NCBI GenBank assembly: GCA_021018995.1 | Contig: CM037587.1 | Location: forward strand, 3,722,866 to 3,786,865 | Length of the DNA stretch: 64,000 nt | DNA from: Chloranthus sessilifolius | Taxonomy: Eukaryota > Streptophyta > Magnoliopsida > Chloranthales > Chloranthaceae | Direction: 5' to 3' | Shown here: one piece after another, positions 12,293-39,772 of the stretch | Numbering within the stretch: the first letter of the stretch is position 1 | Layout: every line of letters begins with the position of its first letter | Position numbers and translations under genes: made by a program | Notes under the pieces: model-generated | Databases searched by the model: none | The model's input: only the letters and a program-made list of their open reading frames with translations | Told to the model about the DNA's origin: nothing

Positions 12293-13034
12293 AATTGGTC
12301 CCAATGCACTATTTTGTACAAAATCATACCAGATCTGATGAGATTTGGAGGCCACGAAGGCAGTTGTACCCAGAAAAATCTTGAATCCCAGGGTTCTTAT
12401 AAATTCACCAAAACAGTATTTTCTCAAAAAATGCTCAGAAAAGAAATTCGATTTAGACTGTGCAAGAATTTTGGTCAACAGATGTCAAAGATTTTGACCT
12501 TCTAACATCCGCCGATGAAAAGGTCAGGGACAGGTGACTCAGATTCCAACTTGAATTTCAGAGGGTGAGTTGAGGTTAGATTATTAGGGTTAGGGTTAGG
12601 TTGGAGGAAGAAGATGAGAGGGAATCCCTACTGGCCTTTATATTATTACCGAATTACAAGACTAGTCTTACAATGCACACACACACACCCAATATTATGA
12701 CTAACACATCAATAACATACATATATGCACATATATCCCAATATTTCTCTGACTAGAGTCAACCAGCTTTGACCCATGGTTTTGACTAGATTCTCTTTGG
12801 GCAGAAGCTGCTTATCTGACTGTATGCTTAACTATCTCAAAAATAAAAAGATCAGTTTTTTAGTCAATGTAATTTTCCTGGATCATCCTAGCATTCTATT
12901 TGTTTTGTTTATTCGTACTCCTATAAATTATTAAAATTTGTGAAATTAGTTTGTTATTATAGATATTTGATCGGATACAGTATGATTTGTTTTTTGATCA
13001 TTATCTCTATGGTTGTTGTTGTAACTGGATGTAG
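12293..13034. other. AT-rich DNA before the SCL acceptor, no gene
   Basis: It starts with the second copy of the 200-bp duplicated segment (to about 12,420). It then holds short simple repeats: GGGTTA at 12,586-12,600 and CA repeats near 12,675. A pyrimidine-rich stretch and GATGTAG at 13,028-13,034 make a plausible splice acceptor. Confidence 0.4.
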
Positions 13035-13053
13035 GTCAGATTGTTGTGTAGCA

Positions 13054-14487
13054 ATGCGGGAAAGGAGTTACAGTTATAGTCCTTCACCACCAAGAGGATA
13101 TGGTAGAAGAGGTCGGAGCCCTAGCCCTCGGGGTCGCCATGGAGGTCGTGGTAGAGATCTGACAACTAGTCTTCTAGTGCGCAACCTTCGCCATGATTGT
13201 AGGTTGGTTTCTCATCAACTTGTCTTATTGCATTTCCCCTAGTTGTAATTTGGGTTTATCAAGACTCCTCGTCATCTGCTGCTTTTGTTGGTGTTCCCAA
13301 CTAATCAAAATTGGTTATAATTATGAACTAATTTATGTCTATTGTAAAGCCTATTTGTGTGGTATTTATCCTTTTAAATAAGACTATCTATTAGCCTGCA
13401 ACCTGCAACACCTTTTTGGCCATTGAAGGAGGTGAGCCCTGGCCCATGGGGTTCAACCCTTAAATAATAGCAGATTCTCTACCTACATCCATGATACTTG
13501 TCTATCTTCACCATGGACTGGTTACAGTTCAAGTCCGGAATCTTTTTTTTCTTATTACGTTAAAGCTATGGTTGAGCTGAATCTTTTTCTTTTTTTCTCT
13601 TTTTCTATTCTATTTATTTTTTATTACGTTAAAGCTATAATTTCAACCATATCTTGAATTGTTCGGTCCGAGACTTGGAACGGTTATCATCGAAAATCTG
13701 TTACCTGCTTCCTTTCATTCTGTTTTCGTACCGGAATCAGGAGATTTCATAATGTCTTTCGTTGCATGAGCTGATATAGGGTCACTGCCAAATTATTTTC
13801 AATATAAGGAAAAAGGTCACCTTGTGGGAACACATGACACGATTTTTCATCAAGTATGTCACTTGATGCCATGATCACAGCGTTTAGATCAGTGGTGTCG
13901 ATTTTTGCATGAAAAAGATTTCTCTATGGTGGTCTTAGGGTCGGTTGAACACTTTTAAATTGAACGGTTACCATGTAAATCTTGAAAACCTATTTTACCC
14001 GTTCATTTTAGGATGTTTGACCGATACTAAGACATTTTTTCAACGCAATCTTCAATAGTACAGACTACAGATCTAAATGTTGTGGTCACCGCAGGTGGCA
14101 CACTTGATGAAAATATTAGTGCCACATGTCCCCAGAAGGCGACCCGTTTCCTTAAAAAGAAAAAAGGAGGCCGGTAACCCTGTACAAATATTTGTTGCAT
14201 ACCTATTTTTAAAGGTATTGATGATTATTCACCGATCAAAAAAAAAAAAAAAAGGTATTGACTATCATTGACAGCAATAGATTATCAATCTAATGAATAG
14301 CCTTGTAGCTATTGAATCCTGTCGAAAGAAGATTTTTACAGGGACCCTGTCATCTGTCGAAGTCAGCTTTTGATGGGATTGTTGAAGTAACAGTCTTCAT
14401 AAATTAACAATCTATTGATGTCAGTGATGCTCCATTACTCTTTTCACATATTAACAATCTATTGATATTGGTGATGCTCCGTTTCTC

Positions 14488-14561
<74 letters not shown>

Positions 14562-15104
14562 TTTGATTAGTCTTGATAAAGGAGTGTTAATGGCAGTTAG
14601 TTGTATGCAGTTTTGAGCTCTTCATGTCACGAGGAGAATGTGGCTCATTAGTGGGTTGCATCTCTGAGGAGGTAGCTAAACTATAGTGTGATTCTGTGAG
14701 CAACTATATGCTAGTAATTATGATTGAACTGTAGATATTGGATTCTATTTCATGCTGCTGCTTGGAAGAGAGCTGTTACTCATCTTGTGATTTTCTGTAT
14801 CACTAAAAGTGAATGTTGGAACTGCATATTGTTTTCTAATCAAAGAAATCACAAAAAATATGGCTTTATTTCTCTCACTGTTAGTTATTATGTTCCGTTG
14901 GCGATATGGAAAGTTTATAAAATTAAAAATCGAATGCAGTCATGTGGATGCTATTTTTCATAAATAATATGTTGGGTACCTCTATTCGCTCCTACCAGCA
15001 ATGTTCTTAAAATCGCCGGGTGGGCTTAGGTGGTTGGGGGGGGGATGTTCGGGTGGAAATTGTTGGGCGGCGCTCGGGCCGGCGCCCCAAGATTCGGGTG
15101 GCCG

Positions 15105-15146
<42 letters not shown>

Positions 15147-18100
15147 TGCACCCCTTCTTCTTGTGAAGTTATTTTCACCCTACGACTTAGGGTGGGTTAT
15201 TTGTTATATTTGCAACAAATTTATAACTTAAGGTTGTGTTAATTGCTCCCAAGAACACCCATAAGATCTGTTGTGTGGAATATCGAGGTGAAACACGACC
15301 TCCGTCATCTGATCTGGCGCCTTCTCTTCACATGTCACATGTCCTAAAATACCAAGTCTCTCTTTAAAGTCGGTGCAAGGGTCAACTTTCTGAGTGCAAG
15401 GGCCTTTTCAAAATTTGCCATGTAATGACTCCGAAGAAAAAAAAACAAAAAATTGGGGACTGGGGCAGGGCGACCGCCCGGGCGGCTTGGGCGGGCACGG
15501 GGCGAACGCTCGGGCGGGCACCCCAAATCCTGTCCGCCCTGGGGGCACTCCGGCCTCAATCGGGGCGCCCGGGTGGCCGCCCAGGGCGATGTTCAGAACA
15601 GTGCCCACCACTTTACTGGTGGGTGCCTATGCTGAGAACAATTGACTGGGTTGAATTAGACGATGGATAGCGTTTTCTTTCGCAGTCGTCCACAGAATGG
15701 ATCTTAACACTATGGGAGTACTATCAGACGGACAGTTTTTGTTTACATGTCGCACAAATCCCTAAAAAGTGATCCTAAAATCACAAGGCACTCACTACTC
15801 TCAAACGTTGCTTTAGGGCCACTTTCTAATGCCTGTGCCACATGGAAACAAAAAGGGATCGTCTGATGGTAAGTTCATGGTGTCAAGATCCATTCTGTTG
15901 AAGATTGCGATGACAAATGATATCCATTGTCTGATTCAACCCAGTCAATGGTTCTCAGTGTAGGGCGCCCACCAATAAACTGGTAGGCGCGAGTAGAGGT
16001 ACCTTAATATGTTTCAAACATCGTTAATCTTTTTCTGTATTCCACCTAAGTGTATTGTGTGTTTACTCTTTTGTTGCAGGCCAGACGATCTTCGCAGACC
16101 ATTTGGGCAATTTGGTCCTCTCAAGGACATTTATTTGCCACGAGATTATCATACAGGGTGAGCATATCGTGTGATCGAACATCTTCTTTGATCGAGTAGT
16201 TGGAAAGTTAAGAGTTCACAGCATGAATACTCCTCTAGCCTCTCAATCTAGCTCTGTGGATATAAGCGGAGCATTTCATGCAATTTTACGTACACTTTTT
16301 TGTGGAATGAAGTTGAGTTGTCATCTTATGCTAAAAGTTAATTCACTGGGATGCTGATAGGGCTGTCAATGAGCCGGCAGCCAAGGGGTCAGCCCTAGCC
16401 TGCATGTACAGATGTACTCAGCCCTAGCTCGGCCCGGGTTGCGGGCCATTTTTTTTTCTTTTAAAATTCTTTTTATACATATTGATTTCACTTGTAAACT
16501 CTTTTTTTTTTAATGTTTTTTGAAAAATAAAAAAATTATAAATCTAATTTGGATACAAGTCATGATGGCAAAAGAGATTATAATCATTATATACTTCGCT
16601 TGTAAGTGTATTTTACTAAAATGCTCTCAGTTCATGTGCGGTAACCTTTTTATTAAAAATTAATACTTAAAATATATAGAATGGGTACCCGGTCCGGGCT
16701 GAAGCGGCTGCACATCATTGGGCCAAAATTCGGCCCTGTCTAGACCGGCCCGCCATCATCTAAGCCCGGCCATATGTACCGGGCCGGGTTTAGACACTAA
16801 AAAACCCAGATTTCCCGGGCCGGCCCGGGCCCGGGCCGATTGACAGCCCTAGATGCTGGGGCTTTGTTCCTTATGATCTACTTCATTTTTTTACTGTACA
16901 TTGGACATTTTTATTAAGGTTCTTGAGATTTAACAGTGAAAATAAAGAGACAAGTCAAGTCTTAAGAGTTCTGTTGAAGAGGGGGGTTAGTATTATTGAA
17001 GATTTTCAAGTCTTGAAGAATTTGAAGTCATCTTTAAACTCTGAACTTTGCAAGGTCAGCAGCCAAGTGCTAGCTTTTTAAATCGTATGAAGTACCTAAA
17101 ACTTGTGTGTTATACATCCCTCGTTCTCGCCATTGTCTTGACCTTTCTACCCTTGGACATTATTTGGATGTATAGGAGTGCTGTTATTCCCATGAGGCTG
17201 TTTTTCTCCGTTGTGATTATAAACTTGTATGTTGCAGACAGCCTCGCGGATTTGGTTTTGTCCAATATGTGGACCCCGCTGATGCATCGGAAGCCAAGTA
17301 TCAAATGGATGGGCAGATCCTTTATGGCAGGGAGCTAACTGTTGTATTTGCAGAGGAGAATAGAAAGAAGCCTGCTGACATGAGGGCGAGAGAACGAGTC
17401 AGGTAAATATTGTGTCCTTGTTATGGACTTCATTCTTGAATGTTGGTTTCCCTAGTTGAGCACAAACCATGTTATCAAAACTCGGCCGATACCGATACAT
17501 ATCGGTTTTGTCGAAAACCTTCACCGATACCACCCCGATACAGGTATCAGGGTGGTATCGGTATCAGACCGTATGGGTCAGTATCGGCCGATACAAATTA
17601 ATTTTCTGTTTATTTATTCTTTTTCAACATTAAAAATAAAAAGCCCGATACCGTATCTGTATCGGTAGATATGTATCGATCCAAGATGGGCTGATACCCG
17701 ATACTGATACTGACACTGACACCTTGGTTCGAACTATTGGCTTTTTGCAAAGGATGTGCATTATATGTACTGTCTTGATACCATGTATCCTTTGTATTAA
17801 ACACGGCTGTTTCTTCCCTGGCAAGATACCCCGACAAGAGCTGCATTGAGCTCTGCATTGGCATCACCGATTATAAAAATACTGATATCATACTATTTTT
17901 TTTTCCCTCTTATCTGTCATGCTAACTTGGAAGCATTTTGGTTATCTTTGAGTTCTTCACCATTGATGTTATCATGTGTTCTAACCTGCCCATAATTTTT
18001 ACAGTAGGGGTCGCGGCTCTGATCGACGGTCTTCTGGCTATTCTCGCTCTCCACGCTATGCTAGATCTCGGTCTCGCAGCCCAAGTCACTCGCCTTCACT

Positions 18101-18899
18101 TAGGCGAAAAAATTACTCCAGGTAGGTGTTTTTTGTTATGGATTAAATTGGATGACAGTTATTTAAGACTTAAATGGTATCGGTTTCATGTGAAATATAT
18201 GTAGTTTCAAATTACTTCTTTACATAATAATTCAAAAGGTTACTAAAACATTTGTCCTATAAAATTAGGGACAATGGCTCTTGACCGACATTTAAACACC
18301 GAACTAGCGTTTAAATGATCTTATACCATTAAAGTTACTTTTAGTCTCACACCATTGAAGTGAGATTAGACTTATGCCATGTTGCGAATATCTATGATCA
18401 ATCTAAATTGTCCAAGACTCCAAGTGGCGATGCATCTTTGGAACATGTCTCACCCCAAAGAAATATGCCTATAAATGGATGTGAACCATCCGATTGATGA
18501 ACTTTAGTGTCAGCCATTAAAACTGAAAATAACGGTTGATATTACCGTCCACGGATCGGATGGTTTAAATCTCCCTAAAAATAGTCTTTGGGCATGTTGT
18601 GCTTCAATCTATGATCTATCACTTTAACGGTAAGGATCACCCACATCTTAATTCACTGACCGTGTAAGATCATTTAAACTCCATTTTCGTGTTTAAACGA
18701 TGGTCAGGAGAGTCGAGCACATAAAATTAACTAATGCTTATGGCGCAGGTCTGCATCGCCCCAAGAAGATAGAAAGTACCAACCGGAGCGGTCTTACTCC
18801 CGCTCACCTTCCTACAACCGGTCCAGGAGTCAGAGCCCAAAAGATTACTCAAAGCGGCGGTCATCACACAGAGAACGGTCTCTGTCTCCGAGCGAGTAA
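13054..18899 (+). CDS. SCL33-like: SCL30A/SCL33-like SR splicing factor
   Basis: Five coding exons: 13,054-13,202, 16,080-16,157, 17,238-17,402, 18,005-18,121 and 18,749-18,899. All introns are GT-AG and phase 2, and the exons join into 219 codons plus TAA. Residues 1-35 are Arg/Ser/Pro/Gly-rich. A single RRM follows (about 38-115) with RNP2 LLVRNL at 40-45 and RNP1 RGFGFVQY at 79-86. The rest is an RS domain with many SR/RS/SP dipeptides. This N-terminal extension plus RRM plus RS layout is that of the plant SC35-like (SCL) subfamily, nuclear proteins that bind pre-mRNA and promote splice-site choice. KDIYLPRDYHTGQPRGFGF and FAEENRKKPADMRAR are closest to SCL30A/SCL33. The start was chosen because MRERSYSYSP matches SCL N-termini; the frame stays open upstream, but into a likely leader intron. 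Three of the coding introns contain MITEs. SR genes are often alternatively spliced, which the sequence alone cannot show. Confidence 0.93.
13805..14154. mobile_element. Foldback MITE in SCL coding intron 1
   Basis: Long terminal inverted repeats of about 90 bp begin TAAGGAAAAAGGTCACCTTG on the left and, inverted, TAAGGAAACGGGTCGCCTTC on the right. Similarity continues through TTTTCATCAAGT and TTTAGATC. The core is short, so the transcript would fold into a long hairpin. No ORF is present. Confidence 0.75.
14155..14998. other. SCL intron 1 interior, simple repeats only
   Basis: It contains a direct repeat of TTAACAATCTATTGAT at about 14,405 and 14,452, and a compound (TC)n(TA)n microsatellite at 14,494-14,559. 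Nothing else is recognisable. Confidence 0.5.
14999..15601. mobile_element. GC-rich inverted-repeat element around a (TA)n tract
   Basis: The left end AATGTTCTTAAAATCGCC and, inverted, the right end CTGTTCTGAACATCGCC resemble each other. Both arms are extremely GC-rich with GGGCGG/CCGCCC and CGGGTGGCCGC runs (15,020-15,105 and 15,455-15,590). A (TA)n tract at 15,107-15,141 follows the left arm. A fragment of the ATCTTGAGA foldback family lies at about 15,280-15,320. The overlapping open frames here are compositional and not taken as genes. Confidence 0.45.
15605..15988. mobile_element. Foldback MITE, ATCTTGAGA family, in SCL intron 1
   Basis: The arms are about 100-bp inverted copies. The left carries GAGAACAATTGACTGGGTTG and an ACAGAATGGATCTTAACAC segment; the right, inverted, carries GAGAACCATTGACTGGGTTG and CAGAATGGATCTTGACACC. 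The outer TGGTGGGYGCCTA motif is also mirrored. The same family recurs at 20,825, 48,639 and 59,830. Confidence 0.75.
16358..16851. mobile_element. hAT MITE, TAGGGCTGTCAATG termini, in SCL intron 2
   Basis: The element begins TAGGGCTGTCAATGAGCCGG and ends with the inverse CGATTGACAGCCCTA. Target duplication is GATGCTGA (16,350-16,357) and GATGCTGG (16,852-16,859), 8 bp with one change. The YAGGG start and 8-bp duplication are hAT hallmarks. The ends are rich in GGCCCGGGCC palindromes. There is no ORF. Confidence 0.85.
17465..17735. mobile_element. TATCGGCCGATAC-type repeat in SCL intron 3
   Basis: It is full of GTATCGG/CCGATAC palindromes, starts near ACCATGTTATCAAAACTCGG and ends near GACACCTTGGTTC, resembling the family ends ACCATGGTGTCAA. 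No target duplication was resolved. Related copies lie at 21,516, 31,249, 36,089, 45,300, 58,250 and 59,420. Confidence 0.55.
18278..18710. mobile_element. Foldback MITE, GTTTAAATGATCTTA family, in SCL intron 4
   Basis: The left end CTCTTGACCGACATTTAAAC and, inverted, the right end CTCCTGACCATCGTTTAAAC match, and similarity continues through GTTTAAATGATCTTA. Diverged relatives at 55,358-55,640 and 58,838-59,235 share internal blocks such as GTGAACCATCCGATT and GGTTTAAATCTC. No target duplication was resolved. Confidence 0.7.
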
Positions 18900-19294
18900 A
18901 CTATTAGGCATTAAAAAGATGCAAATTATGCTTCTAATGCCTACTTCCCTTTGATAAACTTTGATTGGAAACTGAATGTGCTCAGATTCTTTACTGAGAT
19001 AGGTTTTTAAATAGAACCAGGGTTTCTTAGTTCTTGTAGAATTTGTTCCTAGGCTCCTCTATAGCATTGCTGCTGACAGTTAAAAACATTGGTGTTTGTT
19101 GAAATATTTGTTTTTAGATTCTACGTATTTTAGCAAAAGGTTTGATTATCCAGGTTCTTATTGACAGAATAACAGAGCCGAGAACCGAAGCAAGCTTTCA
19201 GAAAGTTCCATCTGCAGTCTTAGACCCATCTCGCAGTTCAGTCAACGAAACCAGCGTTGAGAAGGAAGAATCTTAGGTTGAAAATAAAGGTTTG
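18900..19294 (+). other. SCL 3' UTR and downstream
   Basis: Sequence after the stop is unique-looking. At about 19,153 a TTATCCAG^GTTC motif could be an acceptor of a spliced 3' UTR exon (19,154-19,290), but no clear donor was identified. No strong polyadenylation signal can be assigned. Confidence 0.35.
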
Positions 19295-19642
19295 TAGGAG
19301 TCTGAATGGGCCGGGCTTGAACCTGGTCCGGCCCAACTTGGCTTACAATGGGAAAGGTATTTGCTAAGGAAGGCAGGCGTGATATATTAATGGCCTGATC
19401 TGGCTTGGCGGATTACTAAATCGGGCTCGGAATGATTGACCTGTTTAAGCTTGGCCGGAACCGATCAATTGCATCAGTTAGTATGAAAATTGGGTTAAGG
19501 GAAGTAGGCCCAAACAATAAATGGGCTGCCCAAGCCTCGTCCGATCCGGTCAGGGATGGACTAGTTCCAAGAAGTCTGATTTTAGTTGACCCATTTAAGG
19601 CCCGGTGGGAATGCTGCCCAGCTCGACCCATTGAGACCCCTA
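19295..19642. mobile_element. hAT-like repeat, TAGGRGTCT termini
   Basis: The left end TAGGAGTCTGAATGGGCC and, inverted, the right end TAGGGGTCTCAATGGGTC match. The interior is rich in GGCCGGGC and GACCC. It belongs with the TAGGGCTGTCAATGGGC group, though no clean target duplication is visible. Confidence 0.6.
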
Positions 19643-20824
19643 GGTACCCAACTCTACCATGACTATTCAATTCGTCTTTTCATTGAAGCTGTCTCGGAAG
19701 CAACTTCATTAGGCATCCCAAAGGAAGGATAACTAAATTTGAATAGCTAAAATCCCCTAACGAACACTTTATTTAGTTATTGTCTTTTTAAAAAAGCTTC
19801 CACCAAGAATAGCTATTTTTATGGGTGTGTTCGGTTTGGTTTGATCGGTTTTGGACCAAAATCACAAACTAAATCGGTCTTAATCGGTTTTTAGATTTTC
19901 AAACCAAACCCTTCAACTCTTAAACCAAATCCAACTCGATTCAATTCGGTTTGGTTCGGTCGGTTTCGGTTTTCGTAAAAGTTCTACTAGCATATTAAAA
20001 TTTTCTCAACTTCTCCTTTAAGTTCTACTTTACCGCTTTAGGATTTAAGAATAGGCTAAAGACAAGGGTAGGGTTTTGTGTAGAAATATGCATTTTATTT
20101 AAATGCCCTTTAAAATTAATCAAAATCCTCGCATATATATATAAATACTTACAAACTACATTTGGTTCGGCTTGGAACTGAAATCAAACCAAACCCAAAC
20201 CGGTACCCGTCCAAACCAGATCAAACCCAACGGTTCAGTTTGGTTTGGTCAGTGCGGTCCAAAAAATGCACAGCCCTAGCTATCTTAGCTGCCATTCTTT
20301 TCAAATATATTTTTTTGTTTCTATTTTAATATATTTATAAGTGTACATTGGGTATTTGCACTTGTGACTGGTGTGACTCTCAGTCAAGGTACTAGTTTAT
20401 TATTATTATTATTTTCAATGACTAGTTTATTATTGTAACTATTATTTCTAGTTTATTATTATTTTTATTATTATTATCTGATTAATTATTATTATGGAGC
20501 TAATACTTGCATATGAGTTTTTTTACCGTGGCACATGGTTAAAAAGAAAATTTTCATTATTTGTGGGATCTGTGTCACATGGACCACCATTTAAATCATC
20601 TGATTAGAGATTGCGTTTCATGCTAATTTTTTTTGTAAAAAACCTTCAAATCATGGTCTTCAAATCAAGCAGCTTAAATGGTGATCTATGTGGCACAAAT
20701 TTCAAAAATAACATTCTCTCTTCTTAATCATGTGCCAGGGTAGTAATCTCTTGTGCTAAGTTGTAGCTCCACTTATTACTAGGGTAGCTCTGCCTACACT
20801 CATGCGTTCTCTAGAAGCAGTCAC
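19643..20824. other. Intergenic repeats, no gene
   Basis: At about 19,819-20,280 a block of GGTTTGGTTYGG and its complement opens with GGGTGTGTTCGG and closes with GCACAGCCCTAG; a similar block is at 42,780-43,125. A (TTATTA)n-rich stretch lies at 20,395-20,500. The remainder is AT-rich without recognisable content. Confidence 0.45.
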
Positions 20825-21180
20825 GTGTGCAACCCCTTAAAACCCATTGATTGGGTTGGATCAGACGTAGGAGATCATGTTTCACCACGATCTTCCACAC
20901 AATGGATCTTGAGACTATGTCGCACTTATCAGACCGTCTGTTTTATTCCACATGTCATAGATCTACAAAATATGCACCTTGTGTGTAATGAATACATCAC
21001 TCTCAGTCGTGATTTTAAGGCCATATTTTGGGGATCTATCACATGTGGAATAAAAAACTAATTATTGAATAGGTGCGATATGGTCTCAAGATCCGTTGCA
21101 TATAATTAGAACGAAAATCTGATCGTCTAACGGTAGGCCCATGATCTCATGATCTCAAGATTCGTACTTTTCCAGATGGT
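20825..21180. mobile_element. ATCTTGAGA-family foldback MITE (copy)
   Basis: Carries CACACAATGGATCTTGAGAC after a CATTGATTGGGTTGGATCAG block, and the inverse GTCTCAAGATCCGTTG toward the right end. The central TCCACATG and CACATGTGGA are mirrored. The right arm is diverged and its end uncertain. Confidence 0.55.
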
Positions 21181-21370
21181 TCTCTAATTTTGTTAGGTCT
21201 CTTTTTTCCACTTTGTCTAAATTGCTGCAGAAGGGGTTATAGGCCATTGGTTGAGGCCTCTTTGGTGGGAAGGACTGTTACCTCGGCTGTCAAGGGCCCA
21301 TGCTGCCCCTAGCCTTGCCAAGGGGTGTCGTAGCCCGCCCTGGCTTAGGGCCCACCATGTACTCAAACCT

Positions 21371-21487
21371 AGCTCGGCCCTATGCCAGGCCGGGCCAAGG
21401 CAGGCTCCAAAGCATCTTATCCTAACTCGGCCCTATGCCAGGCCCTGCCAGGGCAGGCTCCAAAGTATCTTATCCTAACTCGGCCCG
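21371..21487. repeat. Two-copy tandem duplication, ~57 bp unit
   Basis: Two nearly identical units contain CTCGGCCCTATGCCAGGCC and GGCAGGCTCCAAAG, followed by ATCTTATCCTAA, within a GC-rich hAT-like repeat region (21,280-21,500). Confidence 0.75.
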
Positions 21488-21515
21488 ATTTAGATCGGGC
21501 TATTAACACCTAGAG

Positions 21516-21711
21516 CATGGATCAAAATTTCGTCTGATACCGATATATTTGGTATCGGTGGTCATCGATACGGTACATTGAATGTATCGTATCGGTAGTT
21601 TATATGGCATATATCGAACGGTACATTCAATGTATCGTCCGATACAGACTAATACTGATATGTATTGTCCCTCGGACGATACGTATCGATTTTCCGACAT
21701 TTTGATCAATG
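21516..21711. mobile_element. hAT-like MITE, CATGGATCAAAA termini, perfect 8-bp TSD
   Basis: ACCTAGAG flanks the element exactly on both sides (21,508-21,515 and 21,712-21,719). The termini CATGGATCAAAATTTCG and, inverted, CATTGATCAAAATGTCGG match. At 196 bp it is the shortest clean copy of the TATCGG palindrome-rich family. Confidence 0.88.
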
Positions 21712-21924
21712 ACCTAGAGGCCATATGTACTGGGCTGGGCTAAGGGGTTTAACAAAACCCCTAATTTTTGGGCCAGATTGCGGGCCCCTTGTTACCCTAT
21801 CCACAAAGTTGTCAATAGTTTTGGCTGGCACCTAATAAAGGTTTAAAATATCGGTGGTATGTTAAAAATACCAACCGATATTTAACTGAAAATTAGGTGA
21901 TTTTTAAAGAGGGTAGCTCTATCC

Positions 21925-22110
21925 GCACCTCTTGGACTGAAAATCATCGATTGCTTTGAATTAGACAATGAAGATTCATTTTTGTCCCAATCTTTCAAAC
22001 AAAGGATCTTGCAAACTTGACCCAACTTCTTAGTCAATCCAAAGGTCCGATCAGATGTCTCTTGCTCAATTTGATCCAACCCGACGGGTGGTAAAGGCAT
22101 TTTGTATGAC
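21925..22110. repeat. Partial ATCTTGAGA-family fragment
   Basis: Contains GATTGCTTTGAATTAGACAA and an AAAGGATCTTGCAA segment resembling one arm of the foldback MITE family. Only one arm is seen. Confidence 0.45.
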
Positions 22111-22352
22111 AAGGGCTGTTAACAGGTTGTAACCGGCCAAAATTTTCGCTACTCAATAAGAAAATTGCAAATGCTTGAACCAATCCGACTCGAAAATCCC
22201 AAACCAACCTAGTAAAAGAGTCCTATTTTTTACATATAAAATATCGGGTCGGATCAGATGTCTAATGTCTAAACCAACTCGACATTCGACCCGGAAAAAT
22301 ATGGGATCGGGTCGTAGAACGGGTACACCCGACCCGACTCGTTAATGGGCCC
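22111..22352. mobile_element. GACCCGAC-rich MITE-like repeat abutting the WDR5 start
   Basis: The left end AAGGGCTGTTAACAGG and, inverted, the right end ATGGGCCCATTAACGAGTCGG match, with GGTCGGATC/GACCCGAC internal repeats. It ends about 42 bp before the favoured WDR5 start codon, so it occupies the proximal promoter or leader. No target duplication was found, so ends are approximate. Confidence 0.5.
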
Positions 22353-22394
22353 ATCTATAAAATGAAAAGGCTGCCAACCACCCCCCGCCCAACA

Positions 22395-38699
<16,305 letters not shown>

Positions 38700-39772
38700 A
38701 GCTTCATAGCCTAACAAAATGTGGTGGAAATTTTTTTTATATATATGGGTTGCACACAATAACTATTCATGAACTGGAACCCTTGCTCATGGAATTGGAA
38801 CTGCTTTACTGGTTGCCCTCCTCTTTGGACGGCCCATACGTGAAAAGTTGCGTTGACAAGATGATCGTAACCATCTGATCATTGGACTGGGCTTCCTTGT
38901 AGCTATTGTTCATAAGTTTAACAACCATCAATAAGAAATTTGGTGGAAAAAAAGAAGGTAAACTAGATATGGGGAATATTGTAAACTGTAAATATCCCCC
39001 TTGCTCTTTTAAGTTGAAGTGATATGAGACTATGAGTTGACTCGTCGAGCTGAAAAACTCCGTCAATTTCCTGAGTTGACTCGGTGAGTCAACGAGTTTT
39101 CATACTTAATTAGCTGCCCAAGTTCTGAGTCGCTAGGTGAGTTCTTAAACCATGATTCTAACAGTTAAACTAGATTCTTGCCTTGGGATTTATATATATA
39201 TATATATGTCCAAAATCAGTATTTATTCCCTCTTTCTCAGGGCTTCTTGCAACTTGCAACAGCACAAATACTGGGATTTCAGGACACTGGCAATCAATTG
39301 GAGCTGCAGTTAACCAGTAGATGCACGTAGATTAACAATTTTGTTACAAATTACTCAAAGATCACAGGAAAGCAGAGGTGGGTACCGCCGTATTGAGATC
39401 TTGATTTGACGGTGGCTTCTGTGGTGATCCTGTGATCGCGTTTTCAGTTCAAGCTTATCGAAAGTTGTCAAATCCATTGGACGACATCTAGACAGTTGTT
39501 GGTCGATGGTTCTGATTATCCATTTGGCTGGTTTATTAGAGGATCTATATTAATTGTATGAGCACATCCTTGATCGTAGTGGTGATCAGAAAGAGTGGAG
39601 AAATAAGTCTTGCAAAGCGAACCCCAAATAAATGTAATAAGGCTGTGATGATGATGATGATGGATTTGTGGTGATCACATTCTATATATTATATATATTA
39701 TCATATAATGTGGTAAATTTATTTAGGGTTTAACATTCCGAAATTAAAACTGAAGCGAAGGTTTCCTTCCAA
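38700..39772. other. Intergenic between convergent WDR5 and CuAO-A
   Basis: It contains the 3' UTRs of both genes, which point toward each other. A GAGTTGACTCGKYGAGT repeat pair lies near 39,030-39,100 and a short (TA)n at 39,191-39,207. No additional gene is visible. Confidence 0.5.

Larger units (their letters stand above)
3922..13034 (+). other. Putative SCL leader intron filled with repeats
   Basis: This 9.1 kb stretch holds no intact host gene. The first 1.2 kb (3,922-5,180) is unremarkable AT-rich DNA and may be original intron. It is followed by a decayed LINE with an internal MITE (5,187-7,630), a GC-rich unassigned repeat (7,740-8,515), unassigned DNA (8,516-9,248), a duplicated 200-bp segment, a second LINE (9,451-12,292), and about 740 bp of AT-rich sequence before the acceptor. 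Confidence 0.45.

Noticed and set aside
12580-12605. TTAGGGTTAGGGTTAGG as an interstitial telomere
   Set aside because: Only about three short units, and the plant telomere unit is TTTAGGG; a similar chance run occurs near 41,680.
15394-15670. Several overlapping open frames of 60-83 codons
   Set aside because: High GC reduces stop codons in all frames; the DNA is a mirrored repeat element.
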